From positions 50,848,862 through 50,912,861 of the forward strand of contig JACMZG010001911.1 of NCBI GenBank assembly GCA_018340805.1: DNA of 64,000 nucleotides. The letters run 5' to 3'. This DNA is from Microvelia longipes (Eukaryota > Arthropoda > Insecta > Hemiptera > Veliidae). Shown one piece after another: positions 11,702-21,764 of the stretch; position 1 is the first letter of the stretch; every line of letters begins with the position of its first letter. Under the pieces are notes generated by a model, which was given only the letters and a program-made list of their open reading frames with translations, made no database searches and was not told the DNA's origin. The position numbers and the translations under genes were made by a program.

Positions 11702-11912
11702 AAAGAGTGCTGTTCCAAAAAAAATTATAAGAGTGGCGTTCCAAAAAATAATTTCTTTGATAAGAGTGGCGTTCCAAAAAAAATTCTTTTTTAAGAGTGG
11801 CGTTCCAAAAAAAATTCTTGTATAAGATTGGCGTTCCAAAAATATATTTTTTAAGATTGGCTTTCCAAAAATTTTTTTTTATAAGAGTGACGTTCCAAAA
11901 AAAAAAAAACAA
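11702..11912. repeat. Minisatellite, about 31-bp unit, 7 copies
   Basis: Unit AAGAGTGGCGTTCC followed by a variable A/T run. Seven copies with GTTCC or TTTCC cores. Frames translated from it on the minus strand repeat an F-F-W-N-A-T-L pattern and are only artefacts of the repeat. Confidence 0.9.
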
Positions 11913-11914
11913 GG

Positions 11915-12812
11915 TAGACAAAATTTTATCAACTTAGCAATAACGTAGGCCTACTGCCATAGGTCACTCAGCGATGTGATGACTGATTTGTTGGCCAAAA
12001 AGGAACATATATTTTACTATTTTCCCAACAATGCAAAAATAAGGAAAAAAAAAATAAAATAATCGAATTGAGTTGAAATTCGGTACAAGTGTGTAGCTTT
12101 ACAAAATAAATACGTACACACAATCTTTAATAATACCTCTGGTAATACTTGGCAGCTTAGTGTGTCATTTTCAATCCTATAATAAATAATGACTGTATAT
12201 TTTATTTTTGTATCAAATGTTTATTTATATATGGTGTATTTAATAATGGCGTATTTATATCACACCAATGAATTTGCCAATTTTTGCCAATAATTTTCAA
12301 AGTAAAATGATGTAGCTTTTGACTTGTAGTTCTTTATGTTTCACGCTATCTTACAATATGTTGTTTGTCAAAAAGCTGTCAAAAGGTTAAAATGTTCGGG
12401 CCTTCAAAATTGGAAATATCAAAAGTCAATATTTTAAAATGGCAATATAAAACATAATTTTTGAATTTACCTTTTAAAAATGTATTACATTTTTATCATT
12501 TGTATCATATATAAAATAATACATTAGTATCAAATTCCAACAAAATAAAATGTCGACTCAGTAGCTTATCGAGGTCTAAAATGTTATCTACCGGGCAGCA
12601 CAACAAGACTCTTTTGTGTCTGATTTTTGTGCCAAGCTTCAACTCTCCAGCAAAAATATATGGATTTTTGCGTGACTCACAGTCACACAAATTGAATGTT
12701 GGACAAACTTTATGATGGAAAATACAATTTATATATTTCTGGGATCATATAAAGCTGAGGGAATTTGCTCAAAGCAGTGTCAGGCCTATCGATATTTCCA
12801 TTATATACATAC

Positions 12813-12815
<3 letters not shown>
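11915..12815. other. Intergenic, weak D1-like traces
   Basis: No gene. Around 12620-12665 a GATTTTTGTGCCAAGCTTCAACTCTC segment resembles part of D1 but is too short for a firm call. Confidence 0.4.
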
Positions 12816-12816
<1 letters not shown>

Positions 12817-12886
<70 letters not shown>

Positions 12887-12887
12887 C
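12817..12887. repeat. (TA)n microsatellite
   Basis: A TA tract with one TAATA interruption. Confidence 0.95.
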
Positions 12888-12889
12888 GC

Positions 12890-13525
12890 CTTTGCAGCCT
12901 CTGCTATGATCAGGAATTAATTAATTATTATTATTTAACACTATTTTATCGTTTGTTTCAGGTAAGATTATTCATTTAGCTGGCTTTTCGTGGTTACAAA
13001 TTGTATACCATCATATTGTAAGTTTATTTGATAGTGCTTGTTTAAAAAAGTTAAACGCATGTAAAGGGGCCGTGGTCTTTATTATTAATATTATTAGATT
13101 ACAAGCCTTATGGAACTTTAAGAAAGTGAAGTATATAAATTGTAATAAAACTGTGACGTGGAGGTTTGTTAGCCTGACGACTTTCCTTTGGTACGCATGC
13201 TTTCTTCCTCAACAGTACATTTCTCGCTTAAGTTTTCGGCTTATGATCCATATTTTATGTCTAAGCAATGGACTTACTTATTTCTGGTGAAATTTCCTGC
13301 TATTACAACAATATGTTTACATTAACACTTAGTTTAATTCACATTTGCACACTCATAAATAACAGTTGATGGTAACCCTTAGAAAATTAGAAGGTAAAAA
13401 AATACAGACAAGTAATAATGTTATTTTTCCTTGAAATCCACGCTTTCATGCTTATCAATGTTTATCATCAATATCAATGTTCATGCTTATCAAATGTTTG
13501 CTTAATTTTTCATAAATTAATTTAA
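12890..13525. other. Intergenic, no gene seen
   Basis: The open frame at 13072-13290 has no recognisable motif or splice context. A small internal duplication around TGCTTATCAATGTTTATCATCAATATCAATG is near 13450-13495. Confidence 0.45.
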
Positions 13526-13528
13526 TTA

Positions 13529-13712
13529 CCTGAACAGTAGCGTCACAACTTGGTATTTTATTTTTTAAAAATATATTTATCTCTCAGATTATACACTACA
13601 CAGCACAACATTATTTGCTCTCATTTGAAGCTCAGCTTATGCTACTTTTTAGTGCATTTTCTTTGAAAAATTCGAAAAAATTAAATAACAGGTTGTGACG
13701 CTTCTGCTCAGG
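13529..13712. mobile_element. Element X: MITE-like, ends CCTGAACAGTAGCGTCACAA
   Basis: The left end CCTGAACAGTAGCGTCACAACTTG and the right end (reverse complement CCTGAGCAGAAGCGTCACAACCTG) form inverted repeats of about 24 bp. Symmetrical TTAATTA flanks extend them. The interior is AT-rich and non-coding. Diverged relatives are at 46917 and 54690 and a fragment at 7945. No clear target duplication, so the superfamily is open. Confidence 0.7.
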
Positions 13713-13806
13713 TAATTAAATACATACAAACAAATCAAGCAAAACTTAACTTACAAAAAAATAAGCAACAAAAGCGCATATTTCAAAGAAAAGTCGCATG
13801 GCTAGC

Positions 13807-14200
13807 GGAGTGCTAAATAGAATGATCCCGGACCAAAAAGTCGAAAAACCCGTGGCAAATAACAGAAAACCAAAATAAATAAAACAATCGAGTAGGGTGT
13901 CATTTTCTATGTATTTTTGGGTGCTGTTTTCAATAAATCAGGTCCAAAGACGAAGTTATAACCTTAAATACTGTAAAAAAGATGATAAAACATTAGCACC
14001 GGTACCAAGGTTCTAACCCGGAAACCCAAGCTTTAATAAGTCGTATCGTCTTCGGACCAGTTTTATTGAATTCAGCCCCCAAAAATACATAGAAAATGAC
14101 ACCCTACTCGATTTTTTTTGCTGCCCGTTATTTTGGTTTTCTGTTATTTGCCACGGGTTTTTCGACTTATTGGCCCGGGATCATTCTATTTAGCACTCCT
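13807..14200. repeat. Large foldback with S1 core
   Basis: The left arm 13807-13921 begins GGAGTGCTAAATAGAATGAT and the right arm 14077-14200 is its reverse complement, ending ATCATTCTATTTAGCACTCC. The match covers about 115 bp with a few mismatches and a small insertion (GCTGCCCG). The 155-bp spacer is a minus-strand S1 SINE-like segment (13950-14080). The arms thus make one hairpin with a tRNA-like loop. Confidence 0.85.
13950..14080 (-). repeat. S1 SINE-like repeat
   Basis: Minus strand order: GAATTCAATAAAACTGGTCC, GAAGACGATACGAC (A-box side), GGGTTAGAACCTTGG (a degraded B box) and the tail ATCATCTTTTTTACAGTATTTAAG. It sits between the arms of the foldback. Confidence 0.7.
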
Positions 14201-14319
14201 AAAAATATGAGTATGGAGCTTATTCGCGGTGAAAGAAAAAACCTCGAATTTTACGATTTTTTGAAAATTTAGCAGCAATTGGATTAAATAAATTATTTCA
14301 GCATACTAGGTTAATGATA

Positions 14320-14870
14320 CATACCTGGTTTTCAATTGGGATCTTGTCTTCCCAAGATTGATTTTTGTACTAAGTTTGATAAAACGTAGTACGTAAGATC
14401 TTTTCGAAAGATAGCGGGTTAAAAAAATCCGCTAATACGTATATTAGCGTTTAATAAGTTTCACGAATCGTATTTTTTGTTATTAGGGACCCCTAAAACG
14501 GAATTTGGACACACCCCTGGGCGCCCCTTCCATACGAGCTATTTCAATACCGATTTTTTTAAAAGATAATTTGCTGTATAAAATGTGTTGTAAAACCACG
14601 ACACAAATCCGTTCCAGAGGTCCTGTAACTAAGTTTACCAACTGTAAACTTGGTACAAAAATCAACCTTGGGGGACACGAACGCTATTGAAAACCAGGTT
14701 TTTTGTGACATCATTAACCTGGTTTGCTAAGCAATATTTTCAAAAATTGGTAGAATTCGGGGTTAATATTTTTCGCTGCGAAAAAGGTCACAATTTATAT
14801 TTTTGGGCACTGAATCGAATAAAACCGGTGTGAATTCGATACGATCATTTTAAGTGTCCACAAAATCGAA
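14320..14870. repeat. Inverted pair of an interspersed repeat segment
   Basis: The segment 14322-14372 (GGTTAATGAT...CCTGGTTTTCAATTGGGATC...ATTTTTGTACTAAGTTTG) recurs inverted at 14650-14720, and again in plus orientation at 15640-15725. The outer right part (14740-14860) matches the S1 5' region (AATAAAACCGGTGTGAATTC) seen at 2815. This is composite debris of the S1-linked family. Confidence 0.6.
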
Positions 14871-14874
14871 AAAA

Positions 14875-15225
14875 CCATAATCAATTATCGGATCCTTGCT
14901 TAAGGATCCCATTTATGCCTTATAACTTGAGCTATAATTGAGTAACTACTCAACTATCAAATACTACTCTTAACTCATTTTTTGTTTTTTTTTTTTCAAA
15001 GGAAATGCGCATAATTATGCCGTTTGTTATAGAAAACTATGCATCTAAAGTGGCAGTGCTCAACATTATTTGCACTAGTTTGATGCTCAGTTGGTTTCAT
15101 GGTTTCTTTAAAGGTTTTTCTGTATTTCCTTTAAAAAATACAGAAAAAAATAGTTACGAGTATTGCTTGATTATTGTTAACTGTTCAAGTTATAAAACAT
15201 AAATCAGATGCATAAGTAAGAATGG
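14875..15225. other. Intergenic, no gene seen
   Basis: A short GGATCCTTGCTTAAGGATCC palindrome is near 14889-14908. The frame 15005-15202 has no recognisable motif. Confidence 0.45.
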
Positions 15226-15227
15226 AT

Positions 15228-15300
15228 AATTAAGCATAGAAACACTGATTCCAAACGAAATTCGCCAGACATGCGGACCATTGCGCCAGAATTAGGTTTT
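15228..15300. repeat. 70-bp segment shared with 46272 and 46408
   Basis: The AAGCATAGAAACAC...AAATTCGCCAGACATGCGGACCA...GCGCCAGA segment is present here once and twice near 46272-46480. In all cases it adjoins an S1 tail. Confidence 0.65.
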
Positions 15301-15420
15301 CGTTATAAACTTATATAATGTAAAAAAGCGATACAAATTTATCGCCCTACTAGGATTCGAACCCAGGTACCCTAGCTTTGAGTGGTCTAATGACTTCAGA
15401 CCACTCTCATTCAACTCACA
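15295..15420 (-). repeat. S1 SINE-like repeat, best preserved tRNA-like head
   Basis: Minus strand: GAGTGGTCTGAAGTCATTAG (A-box-like, in the style of tRNA-Leu/Ser), CCTGGGTTCGAATCCTAG (perfect B-box GGTTCGAATCC) and the tail GCGATAAATTTGTATCGC, then ACATTATATAAGTTTATAAC. The absence of a pairing acceptor stem rules out a working tRNA gene. Confidence 0.8.
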
Positions 15421-15429
15421 GGCCCAAAA

Positions 15430-15800
15430 AACGTCGAAAACGACTCCCCAATTAAAATGTGTTGTTTAGCAGCCGTATTTTAGGTTTTCTGGTATTGATT
15501 GATAGGTTTTTCGACTTTTTGGTCACTTAGAGTGGTCGTGTTGAATTCAGACCATTCGATTAAGCGTCCCAAAAAATGAATAATAACCTTTTTTGGGCGA
15601 AAAATATTAACCCTGAGTTTTGGCGATTTGGTTGACTCAGCAAACCAGGTTAATGACATCACAAAAATCTGGTTTTCAATAGGGTTCGTGTCCTCCCCAA
15701 GGTTGTATTTTTGTACCAAGTTTGATTAAAAAATATCATATATACATGGATTTGTGTCGTGGTCCGAGGTTCGACTCTCGTCATGATGCTTATCCAATTA
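15430..15800. repeat. Composite repeat debris linked to S1
   Basis: Contains a plus-strand copy of the AGGTTAATGACATCAC...CTGGTTTTCAATAGGG segment (see 14320) and, at about 15755-15790, another B-box-like GAGGTTCGACTCTC. Confidence 0.5.
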
Positions 15801-15914
15801 GCACATTTTTGTTAGTTTTTATTATGTGTAGCCTCGAGCGTGGTTAGAAGGTAGATGGGGGACCATTGGGATTAAAAATGATTTTTTTCTTTAAGTTTAT
15901 TTTAGCGAGATCCA

Positions 15915-15960
15915 ATAAGGCTAGGAAAAGTGTCGAGGTATATGCTCCGTACCTGATTTT
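15915..15960 (-). repeat. D1 5' end fragment
   Basis: Minus strand: AATCAGGTACGGAGCATATACCTCG then ACTTTTCCTAG. A short, diverged 5' terminus of D1. Confidence 0.6.
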
Positions 15961-16279
15961 TTCCCTTTGAAAATCCGCCAGTAATGGCGGATTTTATAAT
16001 CCGCTCTAAATATAAATTACTATTCTTTTAAAAACTCAGTAGCAAATCTATTATGTTTACTAGAATTAGATTATTTAAAAATGTTAAAAGAAGACATTTT
16101 AAGTTAAAACATTGGATTTCCATTTTTATGGAGGTATAAAAAGTAATATCGTTAAAGAGAGGAAGGTTTCTGAGCTATAAAAGGTTTTATTGAACAGGTT
16201 TTGATAGCCAGAGGCTAGGGGCCCAGTCCTTACTAGCTCCATGAATCTTTGAACTGCCTAGCCTTTAGTTTATACAGCC

Positions 16280-16490
16280 CTCTTCATGCACCTTTTATGT
16301 ATTTTCGCTTGAGGGCATCACAATCGCGAAATTTTATCAAAGGAATCGATGAGCCACATTTGGGATAGATATAACTAGTAAATTTATTCCATAGTGGATG
16401 AGTTGGTCTGACAAATTTCCCATTTTTATTTGCTTTTCTTGTCACATTTGACATTGTAAGTCCAACCTGTAGTTTTGAAATTTTGCAATC
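16280..16490 (-). other. Unassigned short open frame
   Basis: The minus strand from about 16490 to 16287 is open for about 60 codons, with aromatic and basic residues (motifs such as R-P-T-H-P-L-W-N-K-F and Y-P-K-C-G). Neither a family nor splice sites were recognised. It could be a decayed transposon protein or chance. Confidence 0.25.
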
Positions 16491-16544
16491 AGTTTATTTT
16501 ATTTACTTTTAACTTCCTATAACATATTAGTAAAAGTTTCAGTA

Positions 16545-17049
16545 AAAAAAATCCAGGGCACGGGGTACCTCGGAACTTTTCATCATCACAACGGATTTGC
16601 TATGCTCATCCTTCCTGCTTCGATTCGATTAAAAATGAATGAATGCTGCTAATGAGGTGAAACTCAGCACATATATTAGTCTTATACATAGCCACATGCG
16701 CGCCAAATCTTAACCCGATCGTATCATTTTTTCGCGTTATAATATTTTTCGAAAATTTTGCTTAGTCATTTTTGCTGGTTAATGACGTCATAAAAACTTA
16801 TTTCCGGAATAGCACAACTACTGCGGTAGACTGATTTTTGTACAAAGTTTCATCTATATACTATAAATACACTAGGAGCTATGATAATAACAGACACACA
16901 CACAAACAGACACAAAACTTAGTGAAAACCACTCAGAAGGCCTTAAAACACCTAAAACAGATAATTTTGGTGACATCCTGGTTTCGGATATTTTTGCAAT
17001 CACAATAATTTTTCTATATACCTATACTATAAATGAGGAAAAGTAAAAA
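16545..17049 (+). repeat. D1 copy with internal deletion
   Basis: Starts ATCCAGGGCACGGGGTACCTCGG and ends AATGAGGAAAAGTAAAAA. It lacks the region between the GCTTCGATTCG block and AATGCTGCTAATGAGG. TGACGTCA is at 16783-16790. Both flanks carry GTAAAAA (before the start and after the end), a possible target duplication in an A-rich site. Confidence 0.9.
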
Positions 17050-18515
17050 TAGAATATATCAATTTAAGACTTAGCAAAAATACATTAACTTATACTGTTC
17101 ATTTATTCAGGGGCCAATAAGAAAATATACACAGAATGTAAAGTTATGATTGCATTATCTGGTTTATTTAAACTTAAACTAACACTGTTCATTAGGTGGA
17201 AACACCAAGTTATTACTCAAAGAACTTTATGTTAAATAAGTCCTGAAGTCTGCACTAGCAACTATTTTCGCTGTATTTTGTCTTAATATATTACTCCTAT
17301 TTAATATGACTAGAATAACCTGTTGCTAAAACCTATCTCAGGAACAAGCCCAAGCAAAAAGTTATAAAAGGAGACGTTTTATCAAATTCAATGTACAAGA
17401 GAAATTAGTTTTTGGCTTATAATTTCTGGAAACAAATCAACCACTTTATTATATGGAAAACTAACAATTATATTTCAATAAATAACGCAATATGACAGAC
17501 AAAAATGTTATTACAAAATTCAATAAACCAAAAACCTTTTTTCATTAAACAAATAAAACCTTATAATTATGTATTAAAAACGTATTATTATTTATTCGAA
17601 TAATTGTAATATATTATTTCCGGTGTTTATATTGTCTACCTACGCTTTTTAAAATCCTTGCTCCAATTTGAAAAAAAAGTGTTTGCACTTAGGTTTCCAA
17701 TGGGTTGAAATTTATTAGTTTATGTCGTATCTAATTTTGGCTCTCAGCCTAAATGTTGAGTATGCAGAACAATGTGTTATAACGCGACCTTTACCCTGAA
17801 TGTGAAGTTGGAGGTCAAATTTTTGAAAAAAAAGATGAATGGTTTATTGAGATGACTATCCGGAACCTACCTTACTCTTTTCTGTGTTGTGTATGTTTTG
17901 TTTCATTTATTACACCATAAACAATTCGATTTACATATTTTACCAAGTCAAACAAATTTATAAACGACTAGGTCAATGTTAAGAAACAAGGTCGTCTCTT
18001 ATAAAGGCTTTTGACATCTTTTAATGAACCACACCTACGATACGCTAATTTATCAGTCTTACCAACTAGTTTTTAATGAACAATAAACCAATTTATTAGT
18101 ACGAAGGAAGAGTAATGTTTGGTTTGACCTGCAATAAAATTGATAAATTGCTTTTAAGACAATAGGATGACCCCTAGACTCTTAATAAGAGTTATTAGGT
18201 GTAATGAATACTTGTAATCGAACATTTGGAATGTCATTGCTTTTATTTAAATCTTTTCCGGTATTATTTTCATGGATTTCCCGGTCTCAATCGGTTTAGC
18301 TTACCGTCAACCTTAACTCATGACTGTTTGTTTTATTTCCATTTTAAGTTCAAAAAAAATTACGACGTTATAACTTGGCTTGATGACGTCATAAATTTTC
18401 AATAGGCTTCGTAATCTCCCTAACATCTCGCCTTAACAACTTCTGTTTTAAAGCCTATAAGAATTATCTTGCACTGTACGCAAGTAAAGACGCTTACACA
18501 TACCCACACAAACAT
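17050..18515. other. Intergenic, no gene seen
   Basis: AT-rich, non-repetitive by eye. No coding frame or splice-flanked exon recognised. Confidence 0.5.
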
Positions 18516-18518
18516 TCT

Positions 18519-18530
18519 CATAATATATAT

Positions 18531-18618
<88 letters not shown>

Positions 18619-18696
18619 TGTATATATATATATTAATATATATATATATATATAATATATATATATATATTATAATATAATATATATATATATAAT

Positions 18697-18742
<46 letters not shown>

Positions 18743-18888
18743 ATATATATATGTATATAAATATATTATATATATAATAATATATTATATATTAATAATA
18801 TATTATATATATATTTATATATTTATATATATATATATATATATATTATAAATATATATAATATTAAATATATATACTATATATCTAT
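18519..18888. repeat. Long interrupted (TA)n tract
   Basis: About 370 bp of TA repeats with many TAATA and ATGTA interruptions, the longest such tract in the window. Confidence 0.95.
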
Positions 18889-18889
18889 T

Positions 18890-19565
18890 TGTGTGTTACG
18901 TATGTATATCAAGTTAACTAAACTTAGTATATGGCGAAGTATCAGAGAGGTTAGAAGGCCTATTGTTTGTATTGTAAATAGATGTTTTGATAACTAAAGC
19001 ACTTGTAAGGACATCTACATAAAAGTCCTGAAGGGCACAATAGTCGTTTCTGTTAAGTTCAATTAAACGATTTTTTTGAATTTAAGTATCATAAACCTGG
19101 TGAAAAAACAAGATGAAATTTAATTATTTGCGGTTTTGGAATATAATATTTGAATATAATGGATAGCAGTTAAAGGTTTTAATCATCTGGTATAAATTAA
19201 AATCTAAAAATGGTATAAATCTAGAGAGAATCAGTAGAGGACATAGCGAAACAGTTGTAAGTCGAATGGAGCGTGTAAACTTACCTTTTAATCGTCACAA
19301 CAAAAACAATAAAGCTATCGTGTTATTTAAATTAAGACTAGAAGAGGCATTTCCTATCGCAATACATATACAGGCTTTAAACATCTTTTTGAGGCTCTCA
19401 GAGGCTCTGTTTACAACCTCATTGAAACCTCCTTAAGTTATGGCTATTAAATAAATTTTCAACTGCTCTTTACCATTTTTGTGTGTTTTAAACTTTCCAT
19501 GATAAATGTTATACTGTAACAATATAATTTTATTGTACTTTAAATATATAGATATTAAAGTATAT
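18890..19565. other. Intergenic, no gene seen
   Basis: No coding or repeat signal recognised. Confidence 0.5.
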
Positions 19566-19569
19566 AATT

Positions 19570-19845
19570 AAATAATTAATGAAGACTTCAGTCCTTTAAA
19601 ATTGATTGAAAATAAATTATAGAAATGCTTTTGCCCAGGGATCCTGAGCTTTGTCAGTTCCTGAAATTGACAAAAAACATAAGAGTTTATATTCGTACTA
19701 TTACAATACATGCAAGCTAAACACTTTCGTTTTTTGTCAATTTCAGGAACTGATGAAGCTCAGGATCCCTGGGCGAAAGCTTATCTATAATTTATTTTCA
19801 ATAAATTTTGAAAGACTGAAGTCTTCATTAATTCTTTAATTATTT
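19570..19845. mobile_element. MITE with roughly 115-bp inverted arms
   Basis: The left arm begins AATTAATGAAGACTTCAGTC and runs through GCCCAGGGATCCTGAGC and GTTCCTGAAATTGACAAAAAA. The right arm, from 19730, is its near-exact reverse complement, ending GACTGAAGTCTTCATTAATT. The spacer is about 50 bp and non-coding. TA-rich flanks would fit a TA target site (Tc1/mariner type), but this is inference. Confidence 0.85.
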
Positions 19846-19906
19846 TTATTATTTATATAACAGTCCAAAAAGCTCTTAAAGTTTGCTTTCAGGTTTCTTT
19901 TTCGCT

Positions 19907-19907
19907 N
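19907..19907. other. Ambiguous base (N)
   Basis: A single undetermined base, the only one noticed in the window. Confidence 0.95.
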
Positions 19908-19909
19908 AG

Positions 19910-20350
19910 AGGTAGGTTTGTTACACACTTGGTTAGAAAATTTTATTTCAACCTGCGGAATGTATATGATAAATATTAAGGATAATGTATGCGGGGATAT
20001 TGACGCCTTTGTTTTTTATTTATGCCAACACTTATGTAAAGTCAGGTTTGATGTTTGAAGTTTTATTATTTGTTTTTATTTGATATCAATATTTTTTAAA
20101 ATTATTAAATTTAAGTTTTTTTAAAGGTAGGGAAAAACATTGTTGTGTGTTTGGGCTAAAAATTTACCACTAAGTGTTGGCTTTAAAAGTATTTGATCGG
20201 AAGATAATTGATAGAATTAAGCGGAGTATAAAGTTGTTAATTATGTAATGCAATGGGTCATAATAAATTCTATGATAAAAGTTTAATTAAATCGTCAGCT
20301 ATAATTACTTTTTTCCAAAACCAACTGATTTTTTTGTGTCAATTTTGAAT
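19910..20350. other. Intergenic, no gene seen
   Basis: AT-rich, nothing recognised. Confidence 0.5.
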
Positions 20351-20355
20351 AATTG

Positions 20356-20404
20356 AATGCGTATTGTTTCATATAATAGAAATTAATATGACACAATACG
20401 CATT
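20356..20404. repeat. Hairpin with 19-bp arms
   Basis: AATGCGTATTGTTTCATAT and ATATGACACAATACGCATT pair with one mismatch, with an 11-base spacer. Confidence 0.8.
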
Positions 20405-20716
20405 TCATGACTTAAAAAAGTCAAGACTATCATCTATTAAAAGACATGCATTTTGCAAAAAAAATGCTGTCTCTTGGTTGACAGACCACAGACCCTGTGC
20501 TGTACTCAAAGAGCAAGAAATGCTTGAAGAATACTTCAATGTTCATGCGTCAAATATAGACACTCAAATCATATTATAACTCTGCAATAGTTGGATGAAT
20601 TGAACAGATTTAAATGAAACGAAACGAACTCAATCAGATCAAAATGCAGAATGAGGGTCATAAAAGCGACGCGAGGTTACAAATCTATAAAACCAGTGTT
20701 GCCTTTTTATGATTTT

Positions 20717-21260
20717 ATTTACGAAAATGGTATTTTTTGTTCCAATGTTGGCATGAGGTGGAGAGGAAGGGGCGCGGTCGATCTAAACCAATAGAATTCT
20801 TTCCCTCCAACATTTTTTGGCGCGCTGTCAACTGACTTTAGTTGTGTGTTATATTCAAGGATCTTGAATAAAGGGGATGACACATTAAGGAGCATTTCTG
20901 ACCCCATGGAAGTTGTATGAGATAGAGATAGGAGCAAACTTACCTTCCTTTTGGTTATAACGAAAAAAGGCGCCAAACGCAGGTTATGTAGCAAGGTTGT
21001 CGAGTTTTCCTCTAAACTTTCTTCTGTGTTTCTCGTGATTGTTACATTTGTAGTGCTTGTTAAATAATTTGTGCTTATTTAATTTTAAATTTTGGACTAT
21101 ACTTTGCCACTTCAGTGAGTGATAATTTAAGCGTGTTTTGTTATTACCTTCTAAAGCAATAAACAATGGGAAACCATTCAGAGGTAGGTTTGCCACTAAA
21201 ATTTGAGACCTGCGCAGTTATAAGAATTGCAAGCATGCGCTGTTTTTGCCAAGCATGTGC
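20717..21260 (-). other. Possible first exon region of a minus-strand gene
   Basis: This stretch is richer in GC than its surroundings. On the minus strand it contains GGAAG|GTAAGT at about 20942, a near-consensus splice donor. Upstream of it (20990-21260 read backwards) lie GCATGCGC-like motifs that resemble promoter elements. An inverted repeat (AAGGATCTTGAATAAAGGG at 20859, CCCTTTATTCAAGATCCTT at 21358) partly encloses it. No protein could be read, so this may be an untranslated exon, or the inner part of a mobile element with those inverted ends. Confidence 0.3.
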
Positions 21261-21764
21261 AGTTGGTTTTTGACGTGAGTTTCGTGTTGAATTTCCTCTA
21301 TTTTTGGTTTTTGGATGGGGTCACTATTTTGTACGGCAAATCGACTTAATACGTCATTCCCTTTATTCAAGATCCTTGGTTATATTATAGACTCTATTGT
21401 TGAAAATTTAAAACGATTGACATAGATTTTGACGTAAGGATTGTAAACAGACACTGATACAAGAAAATCCGACTGCTGTTAATAATTTACCTTAAATTTA
21501 TCTGAAAACCGACTTCAATGGATCAAAATAGCGAAAGAACTAATTGGTCGATGCCTAAATCAGTATGAATTATAACCTATTTAACCAAATAATGTTTGTG
21601 AGAAGAGATATCCATTCTTAGCGTGAAGGCGTAGAGCTTTAAAAAAAGGGCTAAAAAGAGATACAACAATTTTGAAGTATGAAGAGTGATATTGAAAATA
21701 AAATCATATAGGCATCATTGTTGCAGCATATTAAGAGTAATCTGTTTAATTGGCTGTAGTAAAC

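Noticed and set aside
11515..11921. Overlapping minus-strand frames with F-F-W-N-A-T-L repeats
   Set aside because: They are translations of the 31-bp minisatellite with its A-runs.
15340..15420. tRNA gene on the minus strand
   Set aside because: A- and B-box-like sequences are present but there is no pairing acceptor stem or proper anticodon arm, and the same piece recurs with one fixed tail, so it is a SINE-like repeat.
20364..20579. 71-codon frame
   Set aside because: It starts inside the hairpin at 20356-20404, has no recognisable motif and no splice or polyadenylation context.
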